From assembly GCA_032164245.1 (NCBI GenBank), contig JAVMKO010000001.1, forward strand, positions 75,513,892 through 75,577,891: a stretch of 64,000 nt of DNA, read 5' to 3'. Below are positions 1-11,000 of this stretch, one piece after another. The notes under the pieces are model-generated. The model searched no databases. It was not told the DNA's origin and saw nothing but the letters and a program-made list of their open reading frames with translations. The position numbers were made by a program, and so were the translations under genes. This DNA is from Sternotherus odoratus (taxonomy: Eukaryota > Chordata > Testudines > Kinosternidae). How positions within the stretch are numbered: position 1 is the stretch's first letter; the number at the start of each line of letters is the position of its first letter.

Positions 1-61
1 ACACATAGGGAACCTGACGGGGACACTGAGCAGAGAACCCCGGACAGCGCCCACTGCTCCT

Positions 62-660
62 CGAAGGTGTCAAGGGAGCCAGTGGACGTCGCCCAGAGGA
101 ACTCTGTCCGGATGCATGAGCGGGACAGACGATCGGAAATAGGCTCCACAGGTGCAGGAAACCCCGTCGGCCAACCTCCTCTCCCTGGTTTTGTAGATGG
201 CCATTTTGGCCAGGGCTAAGAAGAGGCTGACAAGGAGGTCCCGCGACTTCGTGGGGCCACGGATAGGGAGTGCATAGATGAGAAGGTGAGGGGAAAAGAG
301 CAACCAAAAATGTAATAATATATCTAGGAGGAGCCAGAATAGGGGCTGCAACCTGGTGCGCTCCAGATATATGTGCGCCAGGGTCTTCCTCATGCCGCAA
401 AAGGGGCAGGTGTCTGGGAGGGGAGTGAAATGTGCCCCAAATACACTCCCATGCTCACGGCTCTGTGGTGGGGCTGCCAGCTGATATCCCCAGTGGGCCT
501 TGGGACCAGGGTGGAACACAGGCTGGCCCACCGGGGCTCCTCATCCTCCAAAGGAGGTCCTGTCACTTCATGACGGGGTGGGATGTGAGTGTGAGGACGT
601 GAAGAGTGCGAAACACAAGCACGTACAGATGTTTTCTTGGCACGTCTGGAACTGAACCAG
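62..660 (-). pseudogene. C-terminal end of a LINE ORF2, frameshifted
   Basis: The minus strand from about 660 to 70 encodes the C-terminal tail of a non-LTR retrotransposon polyprotein. A segment reading PRPTGDISW...AVSMGVYL is in one frame. After about 440 it passes to another frame reading FTPLPDTCPFCGMRKTLAH, followed by LLIYALPIRGPTKSRDLL. The CPFCG...H core is the zinc-binding motif found after the reverse transcriptase in several LINE clades. The residue expected to be the last Cys (LERTRL) is Arg here. The frame change and the lost ligand show it is dead. I cannot name the clade with confidence; Tx1/L1-like is my guess. Confidence 0.55.
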
Positions 661-1630
661 CTGCAATTAGTGCAGCTGGCTCGCAGTAAAGGGGTGGGAT
701 GGCCAGGTAGGTCCACAAGCCAGGGGCCTGCTGAAAAGGTCTGGCGGGCCTGGGGTGTAGGGTGGGCGTGCCTGGGATGTTTGGGCAGTACAGCAGTTTG
801 GGCTGAGTCGGCTCTGCTTCTGTGAGAGTTGGGACTGGAATTGCTATGGTTCCATTTACCAGGTGTCATTGGTTTTGTAATTTGATGAGTTCTGCTAGGT
901 TGCTTTGGTTTTGTAGGGTGAGATCACACTGCTTTTATGTTGGTAGAAACTGACTTTAATATCATTAAATTGGCTTGAATTACATGGATAAGGATTGCCC
1001 CCATTTAGCATGCATGAGCTTTGTTTCACTTTGGTTGCCGTGCTTGTACCGAGTCAGAATGAGCTTGGTTCTTATTTATTTGGATTCAGTTCCATGGACT
1101 AGGATTGCACTGTCTTAATGTGGCTTGGCTTGGCTTTGTTTTGGTTGGATTAGGTGAAACTGCATTTAGCTCCCTGAGGTTGCCTTGGTTTACCTAAACC
1201 AGGATCGTTTTGGTTAGGCTTTGGTTCATTTTGGTTGCATTGAGTTGGACTGCAGTGATTTTAATAAAACCTGAGTAACAAATATTTTACAGAATTGGGG
1301 GGAGCAATCACAGTTGTGAACTGTCATGCGTTTCAGGATTTTAACATCATGATTCATGCGTACGTGCATGCATGTGAGGGATCACATGTCTAAATTCTTA
1401 CTGGTGAAGCTACCATGCCAGGAAACTGGCCCCATCTCCCATAAATGGTACCATCATTTTGAAGATGCCATACCTTGCAGTGCTAGAATCATTGCATTTG
1501 AGGCTGAGTTGGCCCTCTTAGCAAGCCCTGCTTCTAAAACCCTACAGACTTCACACAAGTCTCTTTGGAGAGACCACAATAGATAGTTGTTGAAAAGGTA
1601 AGAATTAGCCAAATCCATCCCATCCAAGAC
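661..1630. other. Intron with degenerate TTGG-rich repeats
   Basis: No gene is visible. Between about 880 and 1260 there are diverged, irregularly spaced units containing GGATTGCACTG / GGATAAGGATTGC and TTTGGTT, possibly a decayed satellite. The remainder shows nothing recognisable. Confidence 0.4.
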
Positions 1631-1644
1631 ACACTGGTTTGAAA

Positions 1645-1738
1645 GTGGAGGTAACAAAGTCCTGTGGCACCTTAAAGACTAACTATAAAGTTTTGAAGCA
1701 TAAGCTTTCGTGGGCTAATACCCACTTCGTCCGATCCC
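1645..1738 (+). repeat. Penelope-like short interspersed element, truncated copy
   Basis: It contains AGTCCTGTGGCACCTTAAAG and AAGCTTTCGTGGGCTAATAC, the core of the element also seen at 4811-4941 (opposite strand) and 41278-41406. The GTAGCCGTGTTAGTCT end is absent, so this copy is truncated. Read on the minus strand, the right end carries the hammerhead-like hairpin described in the findings. Assigning the family to Penelope-like elements is an inference. Confidence 0.7.
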
Positions 1739-2682
1739 TCTCTAGAAAAATGTCACTACTGTATGGGGGGGGGGGGGAATATATAATATTGACCCAATAT
1801 TGACTCAGTTAAAATGTCCCCCACACTAGGTGCATTTCATAGAGTTGGTGGTTGGAAGGCTCTCTTAGAGACAAGATGAACACAAGAGAGACCATTGTCT
1901 GTTCTGCTCTACCAGTTGGTGTGTTGCCAGAATAGTAAATCTGGTATTGCAGCTCCTATTTTCCAGTTTTATGGACGATTCATGAAACTGAAACACTTGG
2001 GCACGTCATGATTGCAACAAGAAAATAAGCCTATAAAGCCTTTAGGAAAGCCAGTTTGGCACCACTGTCTTTTGAAGAGGTTGCAATTCCAAGACATTGG
2101 GGGGTCACATTTTTACAACACTTACAAGGGTCAGTCTTTCTATGTGCATTGGCAGGCAGCTCTCAAACAGTGAAGTCTTCAAAGGGATTTGAAGATCTTT
2201 CCTTCAAGATGATGTCCCAGACTTCTGTATGTTTCCCTGAGAATTGAAAAGGTCAGCAAGGGTCCCCTCTCAGGTTCACTAGTCTTATTTTCTATTCTAG
2301 ATATAAATATTCTGGATGCCGTCTGTTGTCACGTGAGGTGACGTCAACAGGAGCTTAAGGTCTGAATGAGGGCAGCCAGCCAAAGCCATCTTTTACAATC
2401 TGTTTCAGCTGGTTTCTACAGCTATTCTTCCACCTCAGCAGGGTGTTTTTGTCACCATTTCCCCAGGCTTCACAACAACCCCCCCCCCCTTTTGTGGGTC
2501 ACTTTGGGGAAAGAGCTCCTCACCAAAACTGAGGCTCCCTACCTGAGCTCTGCAACATATAGAGAGTGGATTAGAGGGAGAAACAGCCCTTTCCTACACA
2601 GCTTGAAGAGTATAGAGAAAGAGTCCCCTTACTCAGCAGTGTGCACTGGGGGACATAAAAAGAGGCCCCCTCCTTAATAGGG
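1739..2682. other. Intron, nothing recognised
   Basis: No gene or known repeat seen. An 11-G run lies near 1767-1777 and a C run near 2481. Confidence 0.4.
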
Positions 2683-2683
2683 T

Positions 2684-3675
2684 GACCAGGTGTCCTGTTT
2701 TCAACTGGAACACCTGGTCAAAAGGGAACCCTGGCAGCACCGCCAACTGGGTCATTAAAAGTCTGGTCAGCGGTGCTACGGAGCTAAGGCAGGCTAGTCC
2801 CTGCCTGTACTGGTTGGCACCACACTGTGCCCTGGAAGCAGCCAACAGGTCCGGATCCTAGGCGGGGGGGGGGGGGGGGGGGGTTCAGAGGACTCTGCAT
2901 GCTGCCCCCACCCCGAGCACCCGCTCTGCACTTCCACTGGCCGGCAAGCAGCCAATAGGAGCAGGGGAGTGGTGGTGCCTGCGGGTGAGAGTGGTGCATG
3001 GAGCCCTCTGGCCCCCTTGCCTAGAACCCAGACGTGCTGGCGGCTTCTGGGGGGGCACACAGCATGGTGCCAGGACAGGCAGGCAGCCTCCCTTAACCCT
3101 GCTGCGCCGCTGACAGGGCGCCGCCTGAGGGAAGCCCGCGCCAAGCCCCTGCCCCAGTGCAGAGCCCCCTCCTTCATCCCAAAACCCTCATCCCTGGCCC
3201 CACCCCAGAGCCCTCATCCCCTTGTACTCCAACCCCTGCCCCAGTGCAGAGCCCACTCCCACATCCTGAACTCCTCACCTCCATCCCCCACCTCAACCCA
3301 CGGCCCTCTCCTGCACTCTGAATCCCTCGGCCCCACCCCTCCTGCCTGGAGCCCCTTCCTGCACCCCTCATCCCCAGCACCACCCCAGAGTCCCCACTCC
3401 CTCTCACATCCCAACTCCCTGTCCCATCCCAGAGCCCCTTCATGTACCCCAAACCCCACATTTCTGGCCCCACCTGGAGCCCACAGCCCGTTTGAGCCCT
3501 CACCTCCTTCCGCACCCCAACCCCCAGCCCAGTAAAAGTGAGTGAGGGTGAGAAAGAGAAAGCCACCAAGGGAGGAGGAATGTCGTGAGTAGGAGGTGGG
3601 GCCTCGGAGAAGTGCCAAGGAAGGATCAGGGGAGGGGCTAGGGTGCTTAATTTTGAGCAACTAGAAAGTTGTTAA
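2684..3675. mobile_element. Non-autonomous DNA transposon, probably hAT, with internal tandem array
   Basis: The left end AGGGTGACCAGGTGTCCTG and the right end, near CTAGAAAGTTGTTAAGC, resemble a common turtle hAT-type element whose two ends form loose inverted repeats (ACACC / GCACC beside TTTTC / TTTGA-like blocks). The interior is GC-rich. Between about 3160 and 3530 it is a degenerate tandem array of a 25-50 bp unit containing CCCCAGAGCCC and CATCCC. A run of 20 G lies at 2864-2883. The Pro/Ser-rich open frames through the array are by-products of its composition. I could not find a clear target-site duplication. Confidence 0.5.
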
Positions 3676-3839
3676 GCGTACTCCCTGAGCAAAATGTCCT
3701 ATGGAAATGAAGAGCAAACCCCCATTCCACCCCACCCCCTGCCTCCAGGAGTAGCATGTATGGGGGAACAGAGAATGAAATCAACATATCCAGCTTTGAG
3801 AGTGTGATGGTATTTTAAGTTTCTGAAGAAGCTCATGTG
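3676..3839. other. Short unassigned interval
   Basis: Nothing recognised. Confidence 0.4.
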
Positions 3840-4150
3840 TAGTGGAGTGGCTGCTCCACTCCAGTAAAACACGGGTTAAAGCAGAAAACTAAGTGGATTG
3901 GGGATGCAGCCACAGCTGTGGCCAGCTCAGTCAGGGCCCCAATGGCCCTTATAAGAGGACTGGGGGCCAGGTACTGAAGGATTCTCTCTCTAGCTGTGAA
4001 GAGAGAAGGACATGGCTGCCTGGGAGAAAAGTGTACCTGAGCAGGCAGTGCTGGGGACAGGCCAGAGGAGCTGGGGAGCTCCAGCCTGGTAAATCCCACG
4101 CTGCAGGCCTTGTTAAAAGACCAGAAAGGTATTGGGACTACAGAGAGGCA
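3840..4150 (+). mobile_element. LTR fragment of family A (5' part)
   Basis: It shares CAGCCACAGCTGTGGCCAG and GGCCC..ATGGCCCTTATAAGAGG with the solo LTR at 44243-44943 (opposite strand), and has the same plan as the LTR at 21547-22425, including a TATA-like TTATAAG. The 3' part is missing; the next repeat starts near 4190. Confidence 0.6.
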
Positions 4151-4189
4151 GCCCAGGGATAGGAAAAGGCAGCGGGTCCTAACCCCTTG

Positions 4190-4350
4190 CCAGAACCACG
4201 TCGCTTCCCGCAGCCCTTATTGGACCGGGACGGCGAACCGCAGCCAGTGGGAGCCGCGCTCGGAGAACCGGCAAGTAAACAAACCAGCGGGGCCCGCTAA
4301 GGGTGCTTACCCTGCAGTGCCATGTGCCAAGGTTGCCGATCCCTGTGGTA
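4190..4350. mobile_element. One arm of a palindromic hAT MITE
   Basis: GGCGAACCGCAGCCAGTGGG, AGTAAACAAACCAGCGGGGC and AAGGTTGCCGATCCCTG match the right half of the complete element at 25294-25620. The left arm is absent, so this is a half element. Confidence 0.7.
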
Positions 4351-4352
4351 GA

Positions 4353-4435
4353 TGCCCATGCACCAAGCCCCAGAGGTCCCCAGTTCGATCCCACCCGCCG
4401 ACGAGCGGGGTCTGTCGGTGTTACATAAGCAGACG
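4353..4435 (+). repeat. tRNA-like SINE fragment
   Basis: TGGTAGATGCCCATGCACC followed by GTCCCCAGTTCGATCCCAC resembles a tRNA D-arm region and a pol III B box (GTTCGATCC). The acceptor stem cannot be paired and the anticodon arm does not fold, so it is a SINE or tRNA-derived relic, not a tRNA gene. Confidence 0.4.
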
Positions 4436-4765
4436 TTCCCTTCTAGCTTTAGAGACTCTCCCACTTTCCCATAAGGACAAACGTTAAAAATGTGAGAATG
4501 TGACTCTCCCCCGACTCTGGCTCCCTCTGCTACTCTTAAAGCTCTCAGCATTGAAGTCAGAACCTTCTCTCAGCCTCTGCTGGAAACCATGATGCAGTTA
4601 TCCTGCTACAGATGTGATGCATAAACCTGTTGCCTTGGGTGTCTGTGATCTCATCAGCTCTCGCAAGCCAAGTAGTGGTCAGGTCTTGTCAGTATTAATG
4701 ATAGGAAACCTCCAAAGGAGCTGCAGGAAGCCGTGTTTGGTGATTCATGGAGTGCTCTTCCGTGA

Positions 4766-5184
4766 GGCTATATTTACACTGCAGCTGGAAGCAAGCCTCC
4801 ACGCCAGGGTCCGCTTGCATCCGACGAAGTGGGTATTAGCCCACGAAAGCTCATGCTTCAAAACTTTATAGTTAGTCTTTAAGGTGCCACAGGATTTTGT
4901 TTCCTCTGCTATTCCAGACTAACACGGCTACCTCTCTGATTCACGCCAGGGTAGACAGACTTGCACTTGCTGGGCTCGGGCTAGTGCACTAAAAAATAGT
5001 GTAGACGTTGCGCTTGGACTCTCAAGCCCATCCCACCCCTCAGGTCTGAACTCGGGTGGCTCCCCTGAGCCTCCACCCGCGCCACAACATCCACACGGCT
5101 GTTTTTAGCAGGCTAGCTTGCACGAAGCTACCATGAGTCTGTCTTCCTGGGCTGGGAGGCTTGCTTCCAGCTGCAGTGTAGGCC
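4766..5184. mobile_element. Palindromic MITE, probably Harbinger-type
   Basis: Terminal inverted repeats of about 25 bp match almost exactly: ACACTGCAGCTGGAAGCAAG on the left (4775-4800) and its complement on the right (5155-5180). The inner parts are also complementary (GTAGACAGACTTGC against GAGTCTGTCT), so the element can fold on itself over most of its length. It is interrupted by the copy at 4811-4941. Confidence 0.8.
4811..4941 (-). mobile_element. Penelope-like short element with an 11-bp target duplication
   Basis: A 131-bp insertion flanked by an exact 11-bp direct repeat CACGCCAGGGT (4800-4810 and 4942-4952). Read on the minus strand it runs TCAGAGAGGTAGCCGTGTTA ... AGTCTTTAAG-type core ... 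AAGCTTTCGTGGG-type end. The plus strand here carries CCGACGA-A-GTGGG-loop-CCCAC-GAAA, the hammerhead-like hairpin. A long duplication of irregular length fits retrotransposition, not a cut-and-paste transposon. Confidence 0.8.
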
Positions 5185-5331
5185 CAGCTTAAGAGGTCAC
5201 ACCCCAATGTGGGGGAGAGGGCACTGTGCTCCTGGAGCTTCTGTTTTTCAGAAAAGATATAAAACCAGGTTCATGACTTGTCCTAGTCTCTAAAGATCCA
5301 GTTTTGTTGTTGGTATTATTTATATATGTGT

Positions 5332-5560
5332 ATTACAGGAGTGTCTAGAAGCCCCAGTCAAGCTCAGGGCCCTACTGTGGCAGGACCTGCACAGACGTAG
5401 AGACAGTCTCCACCTTGAAGAACTTACAATTGAAATGAACAAGTCAGGTCAAGAGTAGGAAGGAGACCGGATGTGAAGTGACTTGCCCAAGGACAAGCAG
5501 TAGGTCAGTGGCAGAGATGGGATTAGAACCCAGGTCTCCTGGTCTGGATAATGTATGTAT
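5332..5560 (-). repeat. MIR/CORE-SINE-like fragment
   Basis: GTGACTTGCCCAAGGAC, GTCAGTGGCAGAGATGGGAT and GAACCCAGGTCTCC are the signature of the reverse strand of MIR-type CORE-SINEs. The upstream part (GTCTAGAAGCCCCAGTCAAG) resembles the fragment at 7990-8095. Confidence 0.6.
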
Positions 5561-7989
5561 TAAACCACACAAAGCATTGGCACTTTTTGCAAGAACAGGG
5601 ATGTTAGCCCTATTCCAACATGAGTACCAGTCATTAAATGGAATGACCCCTCCACTTTCAGTTCATGTCTTAAATGGTAGCATGGCACTGCTGTGCACTG
5701 ATAAACAGCGGCCGTGTTTCATTCCAAAGAGAGGTGGCTGTGTTTCAATGGAGAGGGAAGTGATGCTTGTGTACAGAGCTTCTCCAAAGAGCTTTGGGAC
5801 CCTTTAGGATAAAATGAACAATAGAAATAGAAGGCTTGCAGTATCACTGAAGGATTGGGTAGGAGGAGCAGGGATAAGTGAAAAGACCACCCTTGGTCGA
5901 AGAAGCAGATATACTGTTAAATAACAAGGGCGGCAATTGGAGCAACCCAAGATTTCCCAAGAAAGGGAAATGGATTTATGTTTGCCTCCACTTATACCTC
6001 AAAGGCTTCTCCAGCATGAAACATGCCCTTTAAGACGCTAGCTGCTCACTCCATACATTTGACAGGCTCTGATTAAATGCCCCGATAATAACCTTGCAAG
6101 ACAGAGCCAAACTCACAGAAGTACAGGCTGTTCTCATCCTTGGCTCCCAAAAATAGCTCTTTGCCAATAAGAGTCAATCGGTTTAGCCTCTGCCAACTTG
6201 CACTGCCCCCACATTCAACAACTGCTGACGCTGGTTGTCCACTCTGCCCCAGGATTGCAAGGCACTGAATGAGAGGACAGCTAAGGCTTGGATACACTTT
6301 GCTGAAAATACCCCTGGTTTGCAACACTGGAGTAACCAGGCTTTCACACAGTGCAGCACTTCCCTCACTCCATGTGACACCTGCTAACAAGAGAAGCCAG
6401 GACTGGAAGAGCTGTGAGCCAGCATTCCTGTACTATTTCCTGCAGTGCCTTCTGCTGGCAGAAGCTAGGACTGTATTAGTATTGAGCTTCTCAAGGTCAG
6501 CTCTCCTAGCTTAGTCCCTACAATGCTTGCCACTGAGAAAGGCTGGTACTACAGTTGCCATGTGTTCAGCACAGCCAGTGCTCCTAGGAAAAGTCTGGGA
6601 CCCAGGGAAATGAGACTGCAAAGGGGTAGCAGGACATGGGGTAAACTGAGCTGGGGGGGGGCTGGGGGTGGCAGGATAGCAGGGAAATGGAATTAAGGGG
6701 GCTGGGACACGGGGAAATGGAGTGGAGCCGGGATGAGAAGACATAGATATGGGGAAGCAGAGATGAAGAGGTGCCAGAATGCAAAGAAATGGAGGACATC
6801 GAACAATCAAGCTAAGCCATCAGATGTTATTCTCCAGCACTATTCATCTTGATAACCAAGGTCTAAAATTTACCAAATGACATAAAAGAGTGAACCTATG
6901 CTGAACTCAGCAGAGATACGTCCACTTATGCCAGAGGTGAATTTGGCCCCTGAAGACTTTTTTCAAGCGACGAATTAGATAATGGCTGCCCAAGCAAATG
7001 CAGCAGCCACACTGTGATACTGGTGCCAGAACCAGACGAGCCATCTGTCAAACCCAAGCATGGCGCTCAGCTAGCCCAGGAGGGTACAAATCAAGGGCAG
7101 GAAATAGCAGAAGGCACTGAACGCCTGAGGAAATCCTCTCATTCTACATACAATACAGTTGTGTCATATATATCACCTTTCATCCCACACGGCTTTACAA
7201 CGTTAAATACACGGCAGCAAACACTGTATGGAATAAAGAAGATCTGGTGCACTAAGCCATTATGAGGCAATACAATTGGTCATATAATTGTTCCTGTTTG
7301 AAACTGCTGCATAAAAAGCTCATTAATCCACAAAAATGCTGTGTTACTGTTCTGTGCCTTCTATGGGGCTGTCTCTGCTGCTTCCTTTATAACCAGCCAC
7401 AGTGTACAGACCTTCTCAAAGGAGTCAAGAAGCAAACACATCACTCCCCCACCCCAAACATCTCCTACACACCTTAGGGAAAGTGACTGCCCTGTGGAGC
7501 TTGTAAGTTTTGCCACACCAACACCTGACCACACAAATTCAGGGCCCTTGATGTCAAATGTAGGTTAAATGTGCTACACGGTACACAGGGCCTTGAATAT
7601 AAATGACAGAAAAGAGTGGTGTAAAAACAGGGCATAGCAAACATATTGGAGACCAATTTAGGACTAGACCATGACACAGATGGGAGCCAGTGATTCTGTG
7701 TAAGGATGGGGACGACATATTTGCTTCTAGGTCCCCTTGAGAGGACAGGCAGAAGACTTCTGTCTCTTTAGAGCCAGGCCAAAAATCAATCTAACCACCA
7801 CCTTAGCCACCTTGAAATGCCTTTTTAAAATTCACCTCTGCCATGACACCTACAATACACTGTCAGCCCAGCCGACAATGTCTAGTCCGACGACAAGCCA
7901 TAACTAACACTCATTGTGCTAAGATGTGTATATTCTACTGCTTCCTTGGCCTCCACTCCATACCCCCACATAAGGTGGATAAAACAACG
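5561..7989. other. Intron, nothing recognised
   Basis: No gene and no repeat I can name. A short purine-rich stretch with a G run lies at about 6640-6740. Confidence 0.4.
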
Positions 7990-8095
7990 TGTGTTCTGTT
8001 GTATCCTTCACTATAAATACTCTGAGGCCGGGACTGTCTTCTGAATGTGTTTCTACGGTGCCTAGCACACTGGAACTTATTACTACTAACCCTAT
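7990..8095 (+). repeat. Old SINE-like fragment
   Basis: GGCCGGGACTGTCTTCTG and GGTGCCTAGCACACTGG resemble a widespread amniote ancient repeat whose complement is seen near 5345-5440. Confidence 0.4.
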
Positions 8096-11000
8096 CATAA
8101 ATGAAGAGCTGGGATTTGGAAGCCATAGGGAGTTACAATAGCCCAGCTGACAGGACATGAAAGAACCGACAGGAACGTCAGCAGAAGAGGAGCTGCGGCA
8201 GTGGCACAGGTGGACAATGATAATTGGTGACAAAGACATAGGAGTTGTGGGAGGAAGAAGAACTCAGGGTGACGGCACACAGTGGAGGCCAAAGGGAGGC
8301 CTGGGTTAAAGGAGAAAATCGAATACCCGGCATATGGGGCAGGAGACAGGCCACTGTTGAGGGGGCTTTAAGGCACACAATTCTCGTAGGGGGTGGGGAG
8401 CTCGGGGCTTCTGCTCTGCGGCGGGGTGGTGGGAGTAGGAACTTCAGCCAGAGATGACTGGTGCCTGCTGAGAGGTGGGGGCACAATTTAAAGTTTCCAC
8501 ACACACACACTCAACAGCTTGAGTCATGCCCCCCCCTCCAGGCACACCCCGGCTCTTACCCTCAGCTGCCCCCCCCCCACAGCTTCCAGCTGTTAGCTCC
8601 CTGTGGAGGAGCAGCCTCACACAGGTGGGAGCTGCAGGGAGGGGCCGCTGCTTTAGCTCCATAGGAAGAGGCAGCAGCAAAAGCAGCAGCTCTCCCTGCA
8701 GCTCCCAGCTGTTTGCCGCTGCCTCTCCCCAGGGCCAGCAGCTCCCAACTCCAGCTTCTGCCATGCAGGGAGGGGGCCCAGCTGCACCATGTGACCAAGC
8801 AGGGCCCACAAACCCTGGCAAAAATCAGGAGGGCATCTGCCCCCCCCCCCCACACACACACACGCTGCCTCTGGCTTCTGCCCAGTGGGGAGGTGGGTCT
8901 TGAGGCTTCAGCGGGAGCAGGGCTGATGCCCCAAGCAGGTGCCTCTTCCCTCTTGCGGGGCTGAAGCCCCGAGTCCCAGAGCCCCATCAGATAACGAGCA
9001 CATACAGTCCTTCCCAACCCCATGCCACCCACCCACGGCTTTGTCAATGCATTTCAGTCTTGGCCTGAAGCTTTTGTAATTGCAGCCTCCCCTCCCACTG
9101 CCCCTCACAGCTCTGTGCAGCCTTTGAGCCCCCTCTTGCAACACCTCCTGCAATTGCAATACAAGGCAGCCCCCTAGCGAGGTCACCGCACCTCAGTATG
9201 ATCAGCAACACCCCTCCTGTTCCTTACACTGGGCACCACTCAGGCAAAATTGTGTGAGTCTTTCACAAGGTGGGAAAGTGGCGGTGGGGGGGCAGTCGGG
9301 CACCCTCCACACTCCTTTGACTTGTGACTAAAGGTAGCATGAGATGCTGTTTCTAGCACAAAGGAGAAAGGGAAGCTGGCAGCGCAGGAGCCGAATTCCT
9401 ATCTGCTGAGTGGGGTTAACCCAGATGCACTGAGAGAAGACACCAGGCTCTAGGCGGGAAGGAGGAGCAATGCCAGCAAGAAGTCAAGCAACCAAGACCA
9501 CTGAGGCAAACAAAAGCCCACTGGGATTCATGGAGAGAACAATTAAATGGTATCCTGGGGAAACGGTGTTGTTCCTAGGATGAGCGCTGATGAGCCAAAT
9601 GGCATTTCCGTGTTCTAAACACTGTGTGCGCTCGCTCATGTGGAGCGGGGCCCGGGTGCTCATCAATTATTGAGATGGTTTAAAAAGGCATTTAGGGAAG
9701 TGCGCAGGAGGCGGGTTTGCATCTCCACCTCAGTCCCAGCTGAGCTGCTCTTAGAAAGGGAAGCAGAGCTCACAGCCAGTGAGAAGGTAAGAGAGAAAGA
9801 GAAGGGGGGAGATGGGGAAGAGAAGAGAGAAAGGGGAAATACTGAGGTTCCTCTACCCTGATAGGACGAGGTTACATAGAACACAGGAAAGGACCTCACA
9901 GTGCTGATATGCCAGTATGGTAACCGCATTCCCTGCTCCTCCTGCTTTCCAGACAGAGGACACGGCCCAGTCTGACTGTCCCGGGTCTGAGCCACATCCC
10001 CTGAGGCTAGCTAACTAGGCTATTAAACACTCTCTGCTCTGAATCAGGGTGAAACGCTGCATGAGGATACATGGACATTTCACGCAACACTTGTGCAGTG
10101 CAAACAGTTGTGTCACAGTGATTCTGCTGTCCAGGGAAATTATCTCAGATAGCAGCAAGTCGTTTTAGGCAGTGTCTGTGCCGATTTTACTGATCCCTTT
10201 CTAAGCACTGCTGTATTTAGCTGGTTCAACAGGACTGTGAAGCATCTTAAGGGAGAAACTATCACAGCATGAGAACAGAGGGTTGATCTGCCTTTGTGTC
10301 TCCACTCAGTTAAGGGAAAAAAGACATATCCTCCTGCTCCCTGTCTCTAACTATCTCCCTGATTTTTACCAGTTCCCATATGCAGAAACTTGTCTTCATA
10401 GGCGGTCTCCCAGATAGAGCAATCACACCCCTCTCCTGCACTTCCAGTCTCCCCAGAACTTGGCCATAGCTCAGTACTTTATCTTCATTACTGTTCTGAA
10501 GACTATGCCGAATTCAAATCTCCAGAAAGCCACACATCCAGGTGCTGCTCTCTCTGGAGATCTGCACTCAATACACATTCCAAAACAGTAATGAAAACAA
10601 ATCTCTGGGCATGCCAGAATGTCGTTTACAATTGCTTAGAACCTTTTAATTTGCTACCCACATTTCTTCAGATATATCAGAGGGTTTTGTCCCCATTAAA
10701 TAAGTGTAACGTTTAAAAAATGACCCCATTATGCGGTTATCTATGCTCAAAAAAGCATCAGCTTTTTTTTTTTTTTTAAGGGATGCATTTTTTGAAGGGA
10801 TGCTCATATCACTTGAAAACTACTGAATAGATTTTGTTCAAACTGCTCGGGTTTCTTAAATCACTTGTGGTCCAAGACCATCCGATCATCATAACGGAGC
10901 AAAGACAGGGGCCCTTGAAGATAGGGCTCTTTCAGCTATAATACTGTGGAAGATCTGATACCACTGTGGCAGAGAAAACAAGATGTCTGCAGACCAGATT

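Larger units (their letters stand above)
4632..5330 (+). repeat. 5S rRNA-derived SINE, split by a MITE
   Basis: The head (4640-4760) is a diverged 5S rRNA: GATCTCATCAGCTCTCGCAA, then CAAGTAGTGGTCAGG and GGTGATTCATGG, as in the longer copy at 22917-23490. The SINE body resumes after the MITE at about 5190 (CACCCCAATGTGGGG, GATATAAAACCAGG, TAAAGATCC), in register with the body of the other copy. So 4766-5184 is an insertion, not part of the SINE. Confidence 0.65.

Noticed and set aside
2969..3535. 188-codon Pro-rich frame
   Set aside because: It follows the CCCCAGAGCCC tandem array of a non-autonomous transposon.
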